The notes under the pieces are model-generated. The model ran no database searches, was not told where the DNA came from, and worked only from the letters and a program-made list of their open reading frames with translations. 64,000 bases of DNA from Ridgeia piscesae (Eukaryota; Annelida; Polychaeta; Sabellida; Siboglinidae): assembly GCA_025642075.2 (NCBI GenBank), contig JAODUO010000974.1, forward strand, positions 123,501 through 187,500, given 5' to 3'. Positions 12,719-35,034 of the stretch are shown here, in pieces. The position numbers and the translations under genes were made by a program. Every line of letters starts with the position of its first letter. The stretch's first letter is position 1.

Positions 12719-12736
12719 TGGTACCAGGAATTGGCG
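12719..12736 (+). other. primer binding site resembling tRNA-Leu
   Basis: Directly after the LTR, TGGTACCAGGAATTGGCG starts with TGG. Its first eleven bases fit the complement of a tRNA-Leu 3' end (…TCCTGGTACCA), followed by mismatches. The position is exactly where a retrotransposon PBS is expected; the tRNA identity is from memory of animal tRNA-Leu. Confidence 0.6.
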
Positions 12737-12759
12737 TTTAAAATAAAAGAACCGAAAAG

Positions 12760-13600
12760 ATGGACAAACTGAAGCCACCACATCAACTGAAAATAGCCGG
12801 TGGTAACCTGGCTGATCGGTGGGAAAGGTTCCTGGAGCATTTTCGATGGTATTTGGCAGCTGTCGGAGAGGACGGATCGGAAGACAAGAAGAAGGTTGCC
12901 ATCTTGTTGACAGTTGCTGGAGCCGAGACACAAGAAGTGTTTCGTACATTCACGTACGAACCTGCCAAAGCGGCAGTAGGTAATCAACCAGCCGTCCCGG
13001 CGGAAACAGCAGAACAATTTAACACAGTCGTGAGAAAGTTCACCGAGTTCTGCGTGCCGCGAAAAAACGTCATTTACGAGCGATACGTGTTTCACACCCG
13101 AGTACAAGGTGAATTTAAGGTGAGACGATAGATAGTTTTACCACGGACTTAAGGCTGAAGTCACAGTCATGTGAATTTGGGTCGCTGCAAGATAGCCTGA
13201 TACGTGATATAGTTGTGGTGGGCACCAGAGACTCCAAAATAAAGGAAAGGTTACTCAGAGACTCAGAGCTAACGTTAGAGTAGAGCGGGCAATAGACATT
13301 TGCAAAGCAAACGAAGCCGCGCAAGCTCCAATGTTAACTGGCGCAGAAAACAGTGCAAGTGTGAACATGATCCGAAAACTGAAAAAAATGAACCTAAGAA
13401 AAAAACAAGTCCCTGTAGTGGAACAAGCAACAAGAAACGCCCTGACACCTAAAAAGAAACAATGTAAACGTTGCGGGACAGCCCACAAGTTCCGAGAGTG
13501 TCCGGCATGGGGCGCCACTTGTGACAAATGTGGCGGCAGAAATCACTATGCCTCAAAGTGTTTGACGCGAAGAGTGCAAGTTGTCGGTGTAGACAATGAC
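12760..13600 (+). pseudogene. gag-like polyprotein remnant with zinc knuckles
   Basis: Opens MDKLKPPHQLKIAGGNLADR, typical of the capsid start in this gypsy group, and runs open to a stop at 13129-13131. Homology then continues in another frame (DIVVVGTRDSKIKERLLRDS region). From 13331 it is open again through two zinc knuckles: CKRCGTAHKFREC (CX2CX3HX4C) and CDKCGGRNHYASKC (CX2CX4HX4C). These nucleocapsid motifs bind genomic RNA in such elements. The reading frame is broken, so it is non-functional. Confidence 0.85.
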
Positions 13601-14558
13601 GGCACTGGCGACGAAGGAGGTTTCTTTGTGTCAGCTATACGCTTTCGGCCGATACTCCTTCAAAAGACTTCCATATGGGATCAACTGCGCACCAGAAATA
13701 TTCCATGCCAAGATTCAGCAACTGTTCGAGAGCGAGACAGGAGTCAAAGTCTTCATGGATGACATAGTCGTCTGGGGACGAACAAGAGAAGAGCACGACG
13801 CTCGACTGAAGAGGGCGTTGGCCACCGTCAGACGTTCTGGACTCAAACTGAACGAGAAAAAGTGCGTATTTGGTGTCACAGAATTGACGTACTTAGGAGA
13901 AAAGCTAACACACCAGGGAATCAAGCCAGATCCGGATAAAGTTGCTGGAATTTGCAACATGCCAGTACCCACGACCAAATAGGAAGTACAGAGAGCACTT
14001 GGCATAGTAAACTACATGGCCAAGTTTGTGCCGAACTTGACGGTAAAGACAACAGCCCTGAGACAACTGCTACTCGAGAAGAACGACTGGCAGTGGGAAG
14101 CCGAACAGGCAAAGGAATGGCAAGACATAAAAGACTTCTTCACGACGGAACCACTCCTGAAGTTCTATGATCCAGCTAGAAGAAGCAAAATATCGAGTGA
14201 TGCTTCAAAGGATGGCTTGGGAGCCGTACTTCTACAGGAGCACGATGGAAATTGGCTTCCAGTTGCGTTCATCTCGCGTGCCATGACCTCTGCAGAAAAG
14301 AACTATGCTCAAATTGAGAAGGAGCTTTTAGGGCTAGTCTTTGCATGTGAGAAGTTCCATGAGTATGTGTATGGTGCTACGGTAATAGGAGAAACCGACC
14401 ACAAGCCCTTGGTTTCACTCCAAAAGAAGAATCTGTGCGATCTGACGCCTCGTCTACAACGAATGATGCTGCGATTGAGAAGGTATGACTTGAAACTCGA
14501 GTTCAAACCGGGAAAATACCTGATAGTAGCCGACACTCTGTCACGTGCATTATTTTGA
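13601..14558 (+). pseudogene. pol remnant: partial reverse transcriptase and RNase H
   Basis: Starts inside RT at FGRYSFKRLPYGINCAPEIF; protease and the first RT motifs are deleted. The catalytic box reads VFMDDIVVWG, keeping both aspartates. A TAG near 13980 interrupts the connection domain. RNase H follows with SSDASKDGLGAVLLQ, the Glu in EKELLGLVFACEKF, TDHKPL and the final Asp in VADTLSRA, so its four acidic residues are all present. The loss of the RT N-terminus makes the copy inactive. Confidence 0.88.
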
Positions 14559-15956
14559 CAGAAGTGTAAAGAAAAGTAACACAGAAGAGGAGATCAAAGC
14601 ACACGTGGATATGATCAGACAGAATGCACAAGTGAGTGATCCAATGTGGGAAAAGATTGCCACCCACACAAAGGACGATGAGGAACTGAAAGACGTCCTG
14701 AATGCAGTGCACTTCGGATGGGAAAGTGATCATGCGCAATCACTGAAACCATACTACCACTTCAGAGGTGATATCACTGAAATCGATGGGGTGTTGGTGA
14801 AAGGACCGAAAGTTATCATACCTAAAACACTACAAGGTGATATGCTGAAGAAGATTCATGAAGGACATCGAGGCATAGAAAAATGCCACGCCAGAGCAAG
14901 TCAAGTGATGTACTGGCCCAACATCAACAACGACATTGAAAACCACATAGGACGATGCGGTACATGTCAGAAACACAGGTACTAGCCAATGGAACAACAT
15001 GAAGTACCCGAGAAACCTTGGCGGAAGATAGGAGCAGACTTATTCACGCTGTTTGGCAAGAACCTTCTTGGTGGTTGTCGACTATACATCAAACTACCCA
15101 GAAGTGGCCAAACTAGAAGATCTGTCGTACACAAACACCATAAGTCACATGGAATCCATCATGGCAAGACACGGTCTTCCTTCTGTGGTTGTGTCAGATA
15201 ATGGACCACAGTTCAGCAGCCGTGAGTTCCGACAGTTTGCAATGCAATACGGCTTCAAACATGTGACATCTAGTCCCGAGTACCCACAGAGTAATGGAAA
15301 GGCGGAAAAAGCGGTACAAATCGTAAAGCGTTTGTTGAAGAAAGCCAAGGATAATTACGAGGATCCGTACCTGGCATTGCTAAACTATAGAACTTCACCA
15401 CTGTCGGGAAGTGACCGATCTCCTGGAGAGATCTCAATGAACAGGAAACTGAGAACGAAGCTGCCCAGCGCAGAAGAACATGTCACCATGCACAAGTTGC
15501 CAGACATCAAACAGAAGCGCTATTATGATCATGGTAGCAATCAACTCAAGCCGCTAGAAACTACTGACACAGTCAGGTGTGTGGAGTGAGAAAGCGCAAG
15601 TACTGGCAAGGGTAGCACCCAACTCGTACCTAGTGGAGCTTGAGAGGGGTAAGCGTTTACGAAGAAACAGACGTCATCTGCTAAAGACACAAGAGAGGTT
15701 TGTGCCAGTACACGATGATGACGACGACAGAGAGAAAGAGGTTTGTGTAGATCACCCGTCGGGAGGAGCCACAGCCTCAACAAATCAGTCAGCAGTGACT
15801 CCGGAGGCAGCACAATCAAGCCACTCCACAGACCAGTCACAGCCTGTGTCAACAATGATGTGCGCACCACACGTAGTGGCCGGATCATCAAGCTGCCGAG
15901 TCGTTATGTGCACGACTAAAGTGATAGCAATGGGCAGAATAATCCCATTCATATAA
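14545..15956 (+). pseudogene. pol remnant: integrase
   Basis: An HHCC zinc-binding region (HEGHRGIEKCHARASQVMYW followed by CGTC) precedes the catalytic core. The core keeps Asp in IGADLF, Asp in VVSDNGPQF and Glu in SNGKAEKAV, the DDE triad. A TAG near 14984, a frame break near 15055 and another near 15585 interrupt it. The last frame (15579-15956) carries a basic RLRRNRRHLL stretch and an acidic DDDDDRE run, as in the C-terminal tails of related elements. A purine-rich gaagggaaga just before 16201 is the likely polypurine tract. Confidence 0.88.
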
Positions 15957-16200
15957 CATTAGACGAAACAAAGGGCAGTCTACCCTGGTTTCTAGTTATA
16001 ACTGCAAGTTTCTTTGCGTATAAAGTAGATAATCAGGAGTAGTCAAACAGGACATTATCATGCCTTTAATTGGACTGATACAAAGTGAACAGTTAAGAAC
16101 AGTGAATGAAGACTTACGAACTCGTGAGATAACATCGAAATGTGTAGAACTAATGTGCATAAAACTTATAATGTACTTTAGTTAAAGCCAGAAGGGAAGA

Positions 16201-16315
16201 TGTAATGAGATTATCATGGTGTTAAAATACAGCACTTTACGGTAATACAATACTGAGGTAATAAAGGCACTGTGGACTAGGGTAAAAGTTGATACAAGTG
16301 TTGTTTTATGATACA
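16201..16315 (+). repeat. right LTR of gypsy element
   Basis: 115-bp copy of the left LTR, preceded by a purine tract. Its right border (ATGATACA) abuts a tRNA-like sequence on the minus strand. Confidence 0.95.
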
Positions 16316-16361
16316 GTCGAGAGTCCGACGCTCTAGCCAGTGATCTACTGCGCCACTGCTA
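16316..16361 (-). mobile_element. partial tRNA-like sequence (SINE head fragment)
   Basis: On the minus strand this reads CAGTGGCGCAGTAGATCACT followed by GGCTAGAGCGTCGGACTCTCGAC. TGGCGCAGTAG fits an RNA polymerase III A box and the rest resembles a D-arm and anticodon stem. The sequence is cut at the gypsy LTR and has no B box, so it is not an intact tRNA. It is most likely a tRNA-derived SINE or a tRNA pseudogene. Confidence 0.5.
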
Positions 16362-16710
16362 TTGTCTGCCTCCCACCCAAATTTCAGGGACACAGTTTTC
16401 CCTTGCCACCCGTTCCCCCTCGCCTATGTGCGTGCGTGTGTGTGTGTGTGGGCGCGCGCGCACGAGCAAGATGCTAGCTACCACAGGTGGTTAAATTATC
16501 AACCTTTTCTTCTCTACAAGGCCCTGTATGTCCAATACAAACATCTGGGAAACCCCATATAAATTATGACATCAGTTAAATATTAAAAGAAGACGTGCTC
16601 TATTTGCTTTTGAGATGATGTTATGTTTGTGGGTTTTCTATTTGAGGTCGCTCTGTAGTTCAACTCCAAGATAGGGATGACGATTGACGGACTTTAGAGT
16701 GACTCCTTTG

Positions 16711-16804
16711 TGAGTGGGTGGGTGGGTGGGTGAGTGGGTGAGTGAGTGAGTGAGTGAGTGAGTGAGTGAGTGAGTGAGTGAGTGAGTGAGTGAGTGAGTG
16801 AGTT
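16711..16804. repeat. (GTGA)n/(GTGG)n microsatellite
   Basis: Tetranucleotide run beginning as GTGG and becoming uniform GTGA for about 17 copies. Confidence 0.95.
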
Positions 16805-17283
16805 TATTTGGTAAAACATTATAATACATGCACATAAAAGAATTTGCCATGGGTCGTCAGATACAATACACAAATTATTACCTGTTGAAATAACGCAAAT
16901 TGGAATTACTGAGAATTGTTTAGAGTGAATTACACGCGATTTGATGTCTTCTATCTCAAAACTTGAATTATACGATTGGGACAATCGATACAGGAATAAT
17001 TGCAACACACTGACATACCCGGATGTCACTGGTGTCGCCAGATTTTCTTAGACGTATATGTAGGACGTCAGGTGTAATACAGAGCGTCCGACATGAGCAC
17101 AACTGTATATCGCTTTTGGAAAGGAACACATTCGACACACGAACTAGGCTATATGCAATTTTTTTAATTAACAATTCGTTTGGCAGTACGTGTTGCATGA
17201 GTGTACTACAGCGACAACTGAAATATAGCATACACGGACATCACAAATGGTTTAATAAGGTAATGCATATTATAATAAATTAT

Positions 17284-17379
<96 letters not shown>
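17284..17379. repeat. compound (CTGT)n-(CTGG)n microsatellite
   Basis: About 14 CTGT units switch cleanly to about 10 CTGG units, so one base of the unit changed and both forms expanded side by side. Confidence 0.95.
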
Positions 17380-18242
17380 CATGGCTATCCGGCCATGCAA
17401 TTATTGCGTGAGATATCTAAGAAAGCAGCTGGTCTAAGTGACAACAGTTTAACCTTAATCCATGCACTGTACAGGTCGGTCGGGTTACAGACCGTCAAAA
17501 AACTAGTGCCTGATCAAAAGAAACAGTCTAGTGATTACATATACACATTGATGATAGACCGATGATGAAACAGCAAATCAGTGCATTCAAGCAATTCGGT
17601 TTACCTCACAAAATGTGATGTAGCGAATAGTTAGTTTAAATTCTAAACAATTAGCTACAGATGTACGTCATTGCCCTGAGTTGTGTGATAAATGTTCACT
17701 AAGTGTTCGTGAGAGCTGCGACGTCTTGGAGGGTCTGGACCTTCTCACGCTATGCCAATCATGTCGTCACTCGCGTACGTAGCATCAAAGTTGTGTGTGT
17801 TTTTACATAACATATGGCAGCTGGCAGAAAGAGAACTGGGACTAAGAAAAAAGTTCGAGACATTTAGGAGATTAATGGTTACATCGACGGCAAGGGACTT
17901 CAAGCAACGCTGCCAAAATATCTGACGAACCAAATGGCGAAGACCGTCAAATGAAAAAGGGGTTTCAAAGCATTGCCGTTGTAGAAGTGGCATACATAAG
18001 ACGACGGATTTCAAAAGAAAATGTGAGAGTTGTATTGATCGTAAACAGGAAAGTAAGTAGTTTGAGGCAGGATAGGAGGGTTGAACGTGATGCTACTGCT
18101 CTTGTTAATTATGTCAAATTAAGCATCAAACTACGTGGATATAAATTGCTATTTTGTGTATATAACTGCACCATTTTCCTTTATTTTAAATTGCACTCTA
18201 GATATGTAAACTTGCGGTCTGTAACCGTACCATCTTACAGCA

Positions 18243-18343
<101 letters not shown>

Positions 18344-19744
18344 ACTGTAAACAAGTACGGTCGTACTGTGTATAACCAAATACAACTCTATTCGACTCCA
18401 GATAAAGCTACCGGTGGTATTCTAAAAGATACAAGCAGTTTGAGAAAATATTTATAAACACCACAAGCCATGTTTGGTTATATAGAGATATTTGGAACGA
18501 AGCATACATTAAAATATATTATTATTATACCATTTAATGAAAACCTTTTCCAAGTTGTCTTTGGTTTACTTTACTAAATTATCCAGACTCCGTGGCGTGG
18601 CGCCACCGTTTGACGCAAAATTCGTCTGAACGTTTGACTCGGCAAGTGAGACAACAGAGTTGTGTTACTAAATACATTTGAACATTCTGCATTTAAACTT
18701 ACGCGTTGTTTGAGTAACTGTCAGCTCAGTCGTTCACATAATTACACCAATAATATAATTCCATGAGCAGATATCTACTTTGTTGGGTGAACAGTTTTTA
18801 CCGAAACAATGGGCGATAATAGATTGTAATATCGGTAAGGCACGCCATCTCTGTGCAAGTATATTTTCAGTATGGATGCCTTCTGAAGTAGACTATTGCC
18901 TAGTATATTCGTCCTATCATCAACAAATATAAATCACGCACAAATAGCCCAAACACAGTGCATGGCACAACACTCAGAACAGTACCAGTAGTAGAGGTAG
19001 AGACTAGACTAGAGGCAGTAACAATATACCTCGTCCTCGGCTCGGGATAGACATCAAACAACTTCTCCTGGCACATACGCCTCAACAAGATAGATCACCA
19101 AGATAAATTTAAAGTCTGTTCCCTAGTCCATCAAGAGCTATGCCTATCAGAGCCTGGACCATCGCCCGGTCCATCCACACCTTGAGTCCTGCTGCTTGGT
19201 GTAGGTCTTTGGGACCCATATTATATACTACAGTATTTGGAACATTAGCTGTCGGTAAGGGGTACAACATCGCACAGGGCAGCAAAATTTGTGATCTATA
19301 ACTACAGATGGGAAGTATATGGGGTTACTGAGAACTGTATGGGTACAAATTACCAACAACAGGTAAACCATTGCCTGACATAAACTGGCTCAGAAATCAA
19401 GACCAGAATGTTTTTTCACACCTGTGTGATGGCCAACAGTGGGCAGGCAGCACTGAGAAAATTGGCCTACAGTCAAGCTGGTCAAACATTAGTATCAATG
19501 AATGAATGGGAAGTCAGTGAAGCTTATGTACACGTATAGCCATAAAGGCAGGTATTCATAGCCATCACAGAAATGTGCTTCAAAGAATCCTGCTGTCACC
19601 TGCTGTAAATATCCTGGGCAAAGGCAAAGGAACCCAGGTTTCCTCCAGTGTCCATGGGGAATAACTACCCACAGTAGTACAGATAAGGATAGTCTAGTAA
19701 ACCTGCCTGCCAATTAGTCTACAGCGGTCAATCTAGCCATTTTT

Positions 19745-19890
19745 TTCATATTTGAATAACAAATGGCAGTGTATTTGTTTTGGAAATTTGTAGTTGTATT
19801 TGAATTGAAATCTGGAAAAGCTATGTATTTGATTTGACTGAGTTGCTTTTGTATTTGATCCCAAAATGTGTATTTGGAGCCAACCCAGTA
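19745..19890. mobile_element. hAT-like terminal fragment (GTATTTG-rich)
   Basis: Repeated gtatttg/tgtatttgatt motifs end in tgtatttggagccaacccag, close to the inverse of the CAGGGTTGGGTCCAAATACG end at 32177. Such ends with GTATTTG subterminal repeats are typical of nonautonomous hAT elements. The fragment ends less than 30 bp before the splice acceptor of the BTB exon. Confidence 0.5.
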
Positions 19891-19954
19891 CTCAGCTAAC
19901 TTGGATGTTTCCTTTGCAGATGGTGATACCTACCCAAAGGGAAGTGAAGTAGCC

Positions 19955-22185
19955 ATGCCTGTCTCCAGCCTGCACCATTTAGAATGGAGGAACTTGTTAT
20001 GCACAAAACTACTGTCCTTACACAAAAAGGCTGCTTTGTGTGACACACGACTGCGCGTGAGTGACAGTGACCGTGACCTGCGAGCCCATGGCTGCATGCT
20101 CTCTGCAGCCAGTCCAGTGTTGTTGTCACAGTTGGAACGTGACGATGACCACCTCTGTCTACCAGCAGACTTGAACTATCCACGTCATGTGTGGCAGCGT
20201 CTGCTTCAGTTCATCTACAGTGGCACGGTGACACTGACCTCTATGTCACAAGCGGCTGAAGTACTAGAAGCGGCCGAAACCTTGGAGCTGCAAATGCTGG
20301 TTAACTTGTGCGAGCATTACGTGCAGCATGTGGGCAGTGTGGAGGATGTTACCACAAACATACCACACACCACATATGTAGGCAACATAGAGATGAACAC
20401 AAGTGAACACAGTTTTGATAACAAAGTTTGTACTTCTGAAGCAGTTGCCAGAGCAGAGGAACACAAATGGGTGGGAACACGTCCAGATAACGTCATTTTA
20501 AAGTGCTCTGTCATTGATCGTGCACACTCAGCTAGTAGAAGAGAGAGTAGTAGGATACTGCTTCCATGCCATGGTCAGTCACGGACATTGCAAAACAAAC
20601 TAAACATTCCAGAACGAGGGGAAGAGAAAAATACTCTTTCATTGCCAGATGCTCAATGTGTGGACATGAGATCATGTGACGAGATGGAACTGATGAGTTC
20701 AGACGAAACCGGTGAAGGTCAAGGCCATACTGATGTGGAATCTCAGCAGAAAGTTGAGGTTAATCAATGCATGCATGATGCAGGACAAGGTATGACAACG
20801 TTCAAACCTGTGCAAATAGAACATAGCTGCAACACAATTAGATGCTTCTTGCTGACAACCAGTCAACCATGAGCTATGGGCCAAAATACAGCTGTACCAA
20901 ATAAAGAGAAATTGTCCATAATCAATCCGGAATAGACTAAGCTAAGTAAGCTTTCATGTATTAGTTGTATAGATGCTACATTATCACAGATTATAATATT
21001 ATCAAACATTTATTTTGATTGTTTTGGTAACACATTTAATTGAGCACTGCCACTGTTACTAATCACAGCTGGTAATGTGAAAAGTACAGTCGACAATGAA
21101 TGTCACAGAGTCGGCAGAGTGGAAAGCAGTTATTGAAGAAACAGTGAACAAAGTGAAAGTAATAGTGAACACAGTACCATTTGCAGTTAAAGTTGTGAAA
21201 ACTTCAGTTGACAGTGTGAAAATCACAGCCAACTGGATGAATACATTGAAACTGTTTTTCTTGAAACCATACTTTTGGCATTTTCAACATTCCAGATGCA
21301 GTGGAACTAGTGTGATATCAACACCCACTTTCAGCTGCTTTTTATGGTAGTCATGTTCAACATTTTACAACCCAATGAGCTGTATCAACATTACATTGTT
21401 CAATGATTGTATTCATCAAGGCCTGGATGTGTCTGTGGGTCTGCTTGAATATGTGAATATATGGCTGTCTGCGTGTCTCAATGCATGTGTGCCTACGTAA
21501 CATGTACACGTGTCTGCTCATGTGTGTGTGTGTATGTATGTACTATGCAAATATGTGTGTTCGTGCAAGTATGTGTTCCTGCATGCAGGGTGCAGTGGGA
21601 AACTATAGTTATGTGTTTGTTGTTGTAGCTGGCACATGTCTGGGAGAAACTGTCTCAAATGAAGCCAACTGTCAACCGTCACCCATGTCATGTCGACCCT
21701 CCACATTGTGTCAACCCTCTACATGTGCCGGTCAAGATATGTCGACTGCCACTACACAGACACAAGGCCAGGCAATTGTCCGGGGTGGGACAAGTGGCCA
21801 GGGCAGGACGTCCAAGCGTCCACTCGCGTGTCCTCAGTGTGGCAAGTTGTTTGCTCATCAAAGTGTGTTGCTCATTCACTCGCGTAAACACACCGGTGAG
21901 AAGCCCTACGTGTGTGTAGTCTGTGGCCGCGCCTTCACTCAGAGTGGGGCCCTCAAAGGCCACCACCAACGCGCACACACCAACCATAGGCCTTATGAGT
22001 GCATCGCGTGTGGCAAGACGTTTGCACACAAGAGTGACGTGCAGGCTCACCAGCGAGTGCACACGAATGTGTGTCTGTACATATGCCCAGAGTGTGGAAA
22101 ATCGTTCGCGCGTCAGACAGACCTGTCTAGTCACAGACACTGCCACCAGGTGGATAATATAGTTGCACGTGGCAACTGTGGATGA
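19955..22185 (+). CDS. BTB/POZ and C2H2 zinc-finger transcription factor (two coding exons)
   Basis: Coding exons 19955-20789 and 21629-22185 join in phase 1 (donor CAAG|GTATGA, acceptor TTGTTGTAG|CTGG) to 463 aa. Residues 15-125 form a BTB domain (CDTRLRVSDSDRDLRAHGCM, LSAASPVLLSQL, LLQFIYSGTVTL, AAETLELQMLVNLCEHYV). A long acidic and polar linker follows. Four C2H2 fingers occupy about 346-450: CPQCGKLF, CVVCGRAF, CIACGKTF and CPECGKSF, with a TGEKPY linker after the first. In the family BTB mediates dimerisation and corepressor binding and the fingers bind DNA in the nucleus. An acceptor at 19919 (TTTCCTTTGCAG) shows that at least one upstream, probably untranslated exon exists. I chose Met 19955 because it is the first in-frame ATG after that acceptor and has a good context (GCCATGC). 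An intronic polyadenylation signal could give a BTB-only form. The vertebrate orthologue cannot be named. Confidence 0.85.
20900..20905 (+). terminator. intronic polyadenylation signal AATAAA
   Basis: AATAAA lies 28 bases after the stop (20870-20872) reached if the BTB exon is read through its donor. It could terminate a short isoform of 305 aa without zinc fingers. This is inference from sequence only. Confidence 0.4.
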
Positions 22186-22249
22186 GAGTTCTCGCAGTGA
22201 TGCTCTTTTCAGTCACGAGCTAGTGCACATGGGGCTGCCTATACACATG

Positions 22250-22273
22250 TAGTGAGTGAGTGAGTGAGTGAGT

Positions 22274-22343
<70 letters not shown>
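22250..22343. repeat. (GAGT)n-(GT)n microsatellite
   Basis: Six GAGT units followed by about 35 GT repeats, in the 3' flank of the BTB-ZF gene and possibly within its 3' UTR. Confidence 0.95.
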
Positions 22344-22344
<1 letters not shown>

Positions 22345-22543
22345 TGCATGTGTGTGTGACACAGCTTTCTCTAGTGCCAAGGCACTCAATGCAGACAGGA
22401 CACAATGTGATGTACATTATACCATGGCTCCACTCTCTGTTAACACCCATAATTATTGATCCATCACATGGACAAAATTATATATGACTCCATCTGTAGG
22501 AAGATTGTTACAAAAACAACGAGTCTTTAACATTATTGAGTAG

Positions 22544-23561
22544 CAGGGCTGGGATCAGTTGCATTCAGTCAATTCCTGCTCCAATTCATTGCAATTCCTA
22601 TTATTCAATTCCTACTCAATTTCTTTCAATTCAATTTTTTCCAATTCAGTTTCTTTCAATTCAATTTTTTCCAATTCCAATTCCATCTATAACCATTCAG
22701 TTCCAATTCTCACCCCAATTCACATAACAAAAGTTAACCATAAAATGTTATGATTAATGTGCATACGGGGGTGGGGGGAGGGTGATAGTGTTATTGTAAT
22801 TTTGTTGAGCACTAGATCAGCACATTAAAATAGTTTTGACTCACTGACACGTAGCGTAATGAAGCATGCAGAAATAAGATAAACAGTTAACTCAAAATAT
22901 TCCAGTGCATCAACCAGTGTTTAAACATCAATACAAACAAGGTGTTACAAAGTGATTGAGTAGCTAGGAAAAACATATAAAACCACCGAGTGGCTACTGG
23001 GTAAAATATAATTATAGATTTTTTACGTTTATGTAAATGATGGTTGTCACATTCTAGTTATAATCTACAAGTGTTGTCAGTCTTCACTGGGCTTATATTT
23101 GCACTGGTAATCTTTGGACTTTAACTGGTTACACTTTGGACTGTTTGGCGATATCCTGGCATCACTCCTGGTACCTGGGTAGTCCTAATATTTGCTTAGC
23201 ATGTGACACTGGGAAAGTCTAATTGTTATCTGGGCAGTTTCAGTGGTTCTTTGAAGCAGTCCCCAGCCAGCACTCATTCACTCAAGGCAGTAGGACAAGC
23301 CTAATTGACTTCCCATTCAACAGATTAGTTGCTGGGTAATGTTTGACCAACAACTTCATTCAAAAGTTCATTGTCTGCCAGCAATATTCCCAACTGTCTG
23401 TAAAATATCCTTCACAGCATCACAACACTATCATACACACAATATTCTTTTTCAATTCAATAAATTTTGTTCCAAATCTTTCAATTCCAATTCCCGCTCC
23501 AATTCCAGAATTTAATTGGAATTGATCAATTCCAATTCTTTTGGAATTCACCCCTGCCCTG
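22544..23561. mobile_element. nonautonomous hAT-type transposon, 1,018 bp
   Basis: The left end reads CAGGGCTGGGATCAGTTG and the right end, inverted, CAGGGCAGGGGTGAATTC, so the termini are imperfect inverted repeats. Both subterminal regions are packed with AATTCC/CAATTC motifs (22565-22725 and 23450-23545). The flanks are ttgagtag (22536-22543) and ttgattag (23562-23569), an 8-bp duplication with one mismatch, as expected for hAT. No transposase frame is present inside, so mobility would need a transposase from elsewhere. Confidence 0.85.
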
Positions 23562-23569
23562 TTGATTAG

Positions 23570-24151
23570 TAGTAGTAGGTATAACTCGGTGATAACAACT
23601 TTTAGTTTTATTCAAAACAACATATACAATATGAACATGATATACATTTGTTGATTGTTGGGTGACATCACTGCCTTTACCAAACTTTCTCACAAGTAGG
23701 TTAATCAGTACCGGTCACTAGACTATCACAGCAGAGTACTTCTTGTGTCAATGTTATTGTAATCAAGGTAAACAATAGTTGTATGATGTGACAATCAATT
23801 ATCAATAATGCAGTTTCGTAAATATGAATTGAACAATAAAAATCAATACAGCATTTTCCAGTTGTACATTCTTGCTAATAGGGAGGTAGTCTGAAGGGTT
23901 TTATTGTGTAAAAATATTTTTCACAAACCATTAATTTTGTTGTTGACATTTTAATGATTAGGGCAGATTCAGTTTGACTTGTGGCCTTGGGTGCGATGGA
24001 CATCGTAACTCTAAATTAATTCATTCAATTCATGGACATTTCAGGAGGAGACTATTTGCATGGCCACCCCACTGATTAAGATGCAAAATATGCAAAGTTA
24101 ACTTTCTAACTACAAGGTCTAAAATAACAATTGTTTATAAATAAGTGTGGT
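23570..24151. other. short intergenic interval between the hAT element and the TIKI gene 3' end
   Basis: No coding sequence recognised. It separates the convergent BTB-ZF (+) and TIKI (-) genes. Confidence 0.4.
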
Positions 24152-24157
24152 TTTATT
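24152..24157 (-). terminator. candidate polyadenylation signal of the TIKI gene
   Basis: AATAAA on the minus strand about 270 bases after the TIKI stop codon (24430-24432). It is the nearest canonical signal I could find in the right direction. Confidence 0.45.
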
Positions 24158-24429
24158 ATAATACATATGTTTACGTTCCCAGAATAAATTAGTTGTAACC
24201 CAACAATATTCATGGAATTCCAATATTTATATACAGTGAATAAGCAGCTGGGAGACCTTTTAGCTGCAGTAATTTGACATACCCTCTTATGAAGGAACGG
24301 TAGAGAGAAGTCACAAGTTCTCTACTACTGCTTGTCATCAATAATTGCTATTACGTATACAGCTGACTGAACTAAGGCAATAGGAAGAGACCCTTGCAAG
24401 ATACACTGGCAGTGTGTTGACCTGTCATG

Positions 24430-35034
<10,605 letters not shown>

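Larger units (their letters stand above)
12605..16315 (+). mobile_element. Ty3/gypsy LTR retrotransposon, defective
   Basis: A 3.7-kb element bounded by short LTRs (114 and 115 bp) that begin TGTAATGAGA and end TTATGATACA. Order inside: primer binding site, gag with two zinc knuckles, the 3' half of RT, RNase H, integrase and a short C-terminal tail; no env is seen. Lesions include a gag frame break near 13110-13130, an internal deletion near 13600 that removes protease and the first RT blocks, an in-frame TAG at about 13979-13981, a frame break near 14550, a TAG at about 14984, and further frame breaks near 15055 and 15585. RT-RH-IN order places it in Ty3/gypsy. The two LTRs differ by only a few positions, yet the 5-bp flanks (ctacc and gtcga) do not match, so this is probably a recombined copy. 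Confidence 0.93.

Noticed and set aside
21096..21350. 84-codon open frame as an extra exon of the BTB-ZF gene
   Set aside because: The two flanking exons already join in matching phase. This segment lacks a good acceptor/donor pair and consists of loose acagtgaa repeats.
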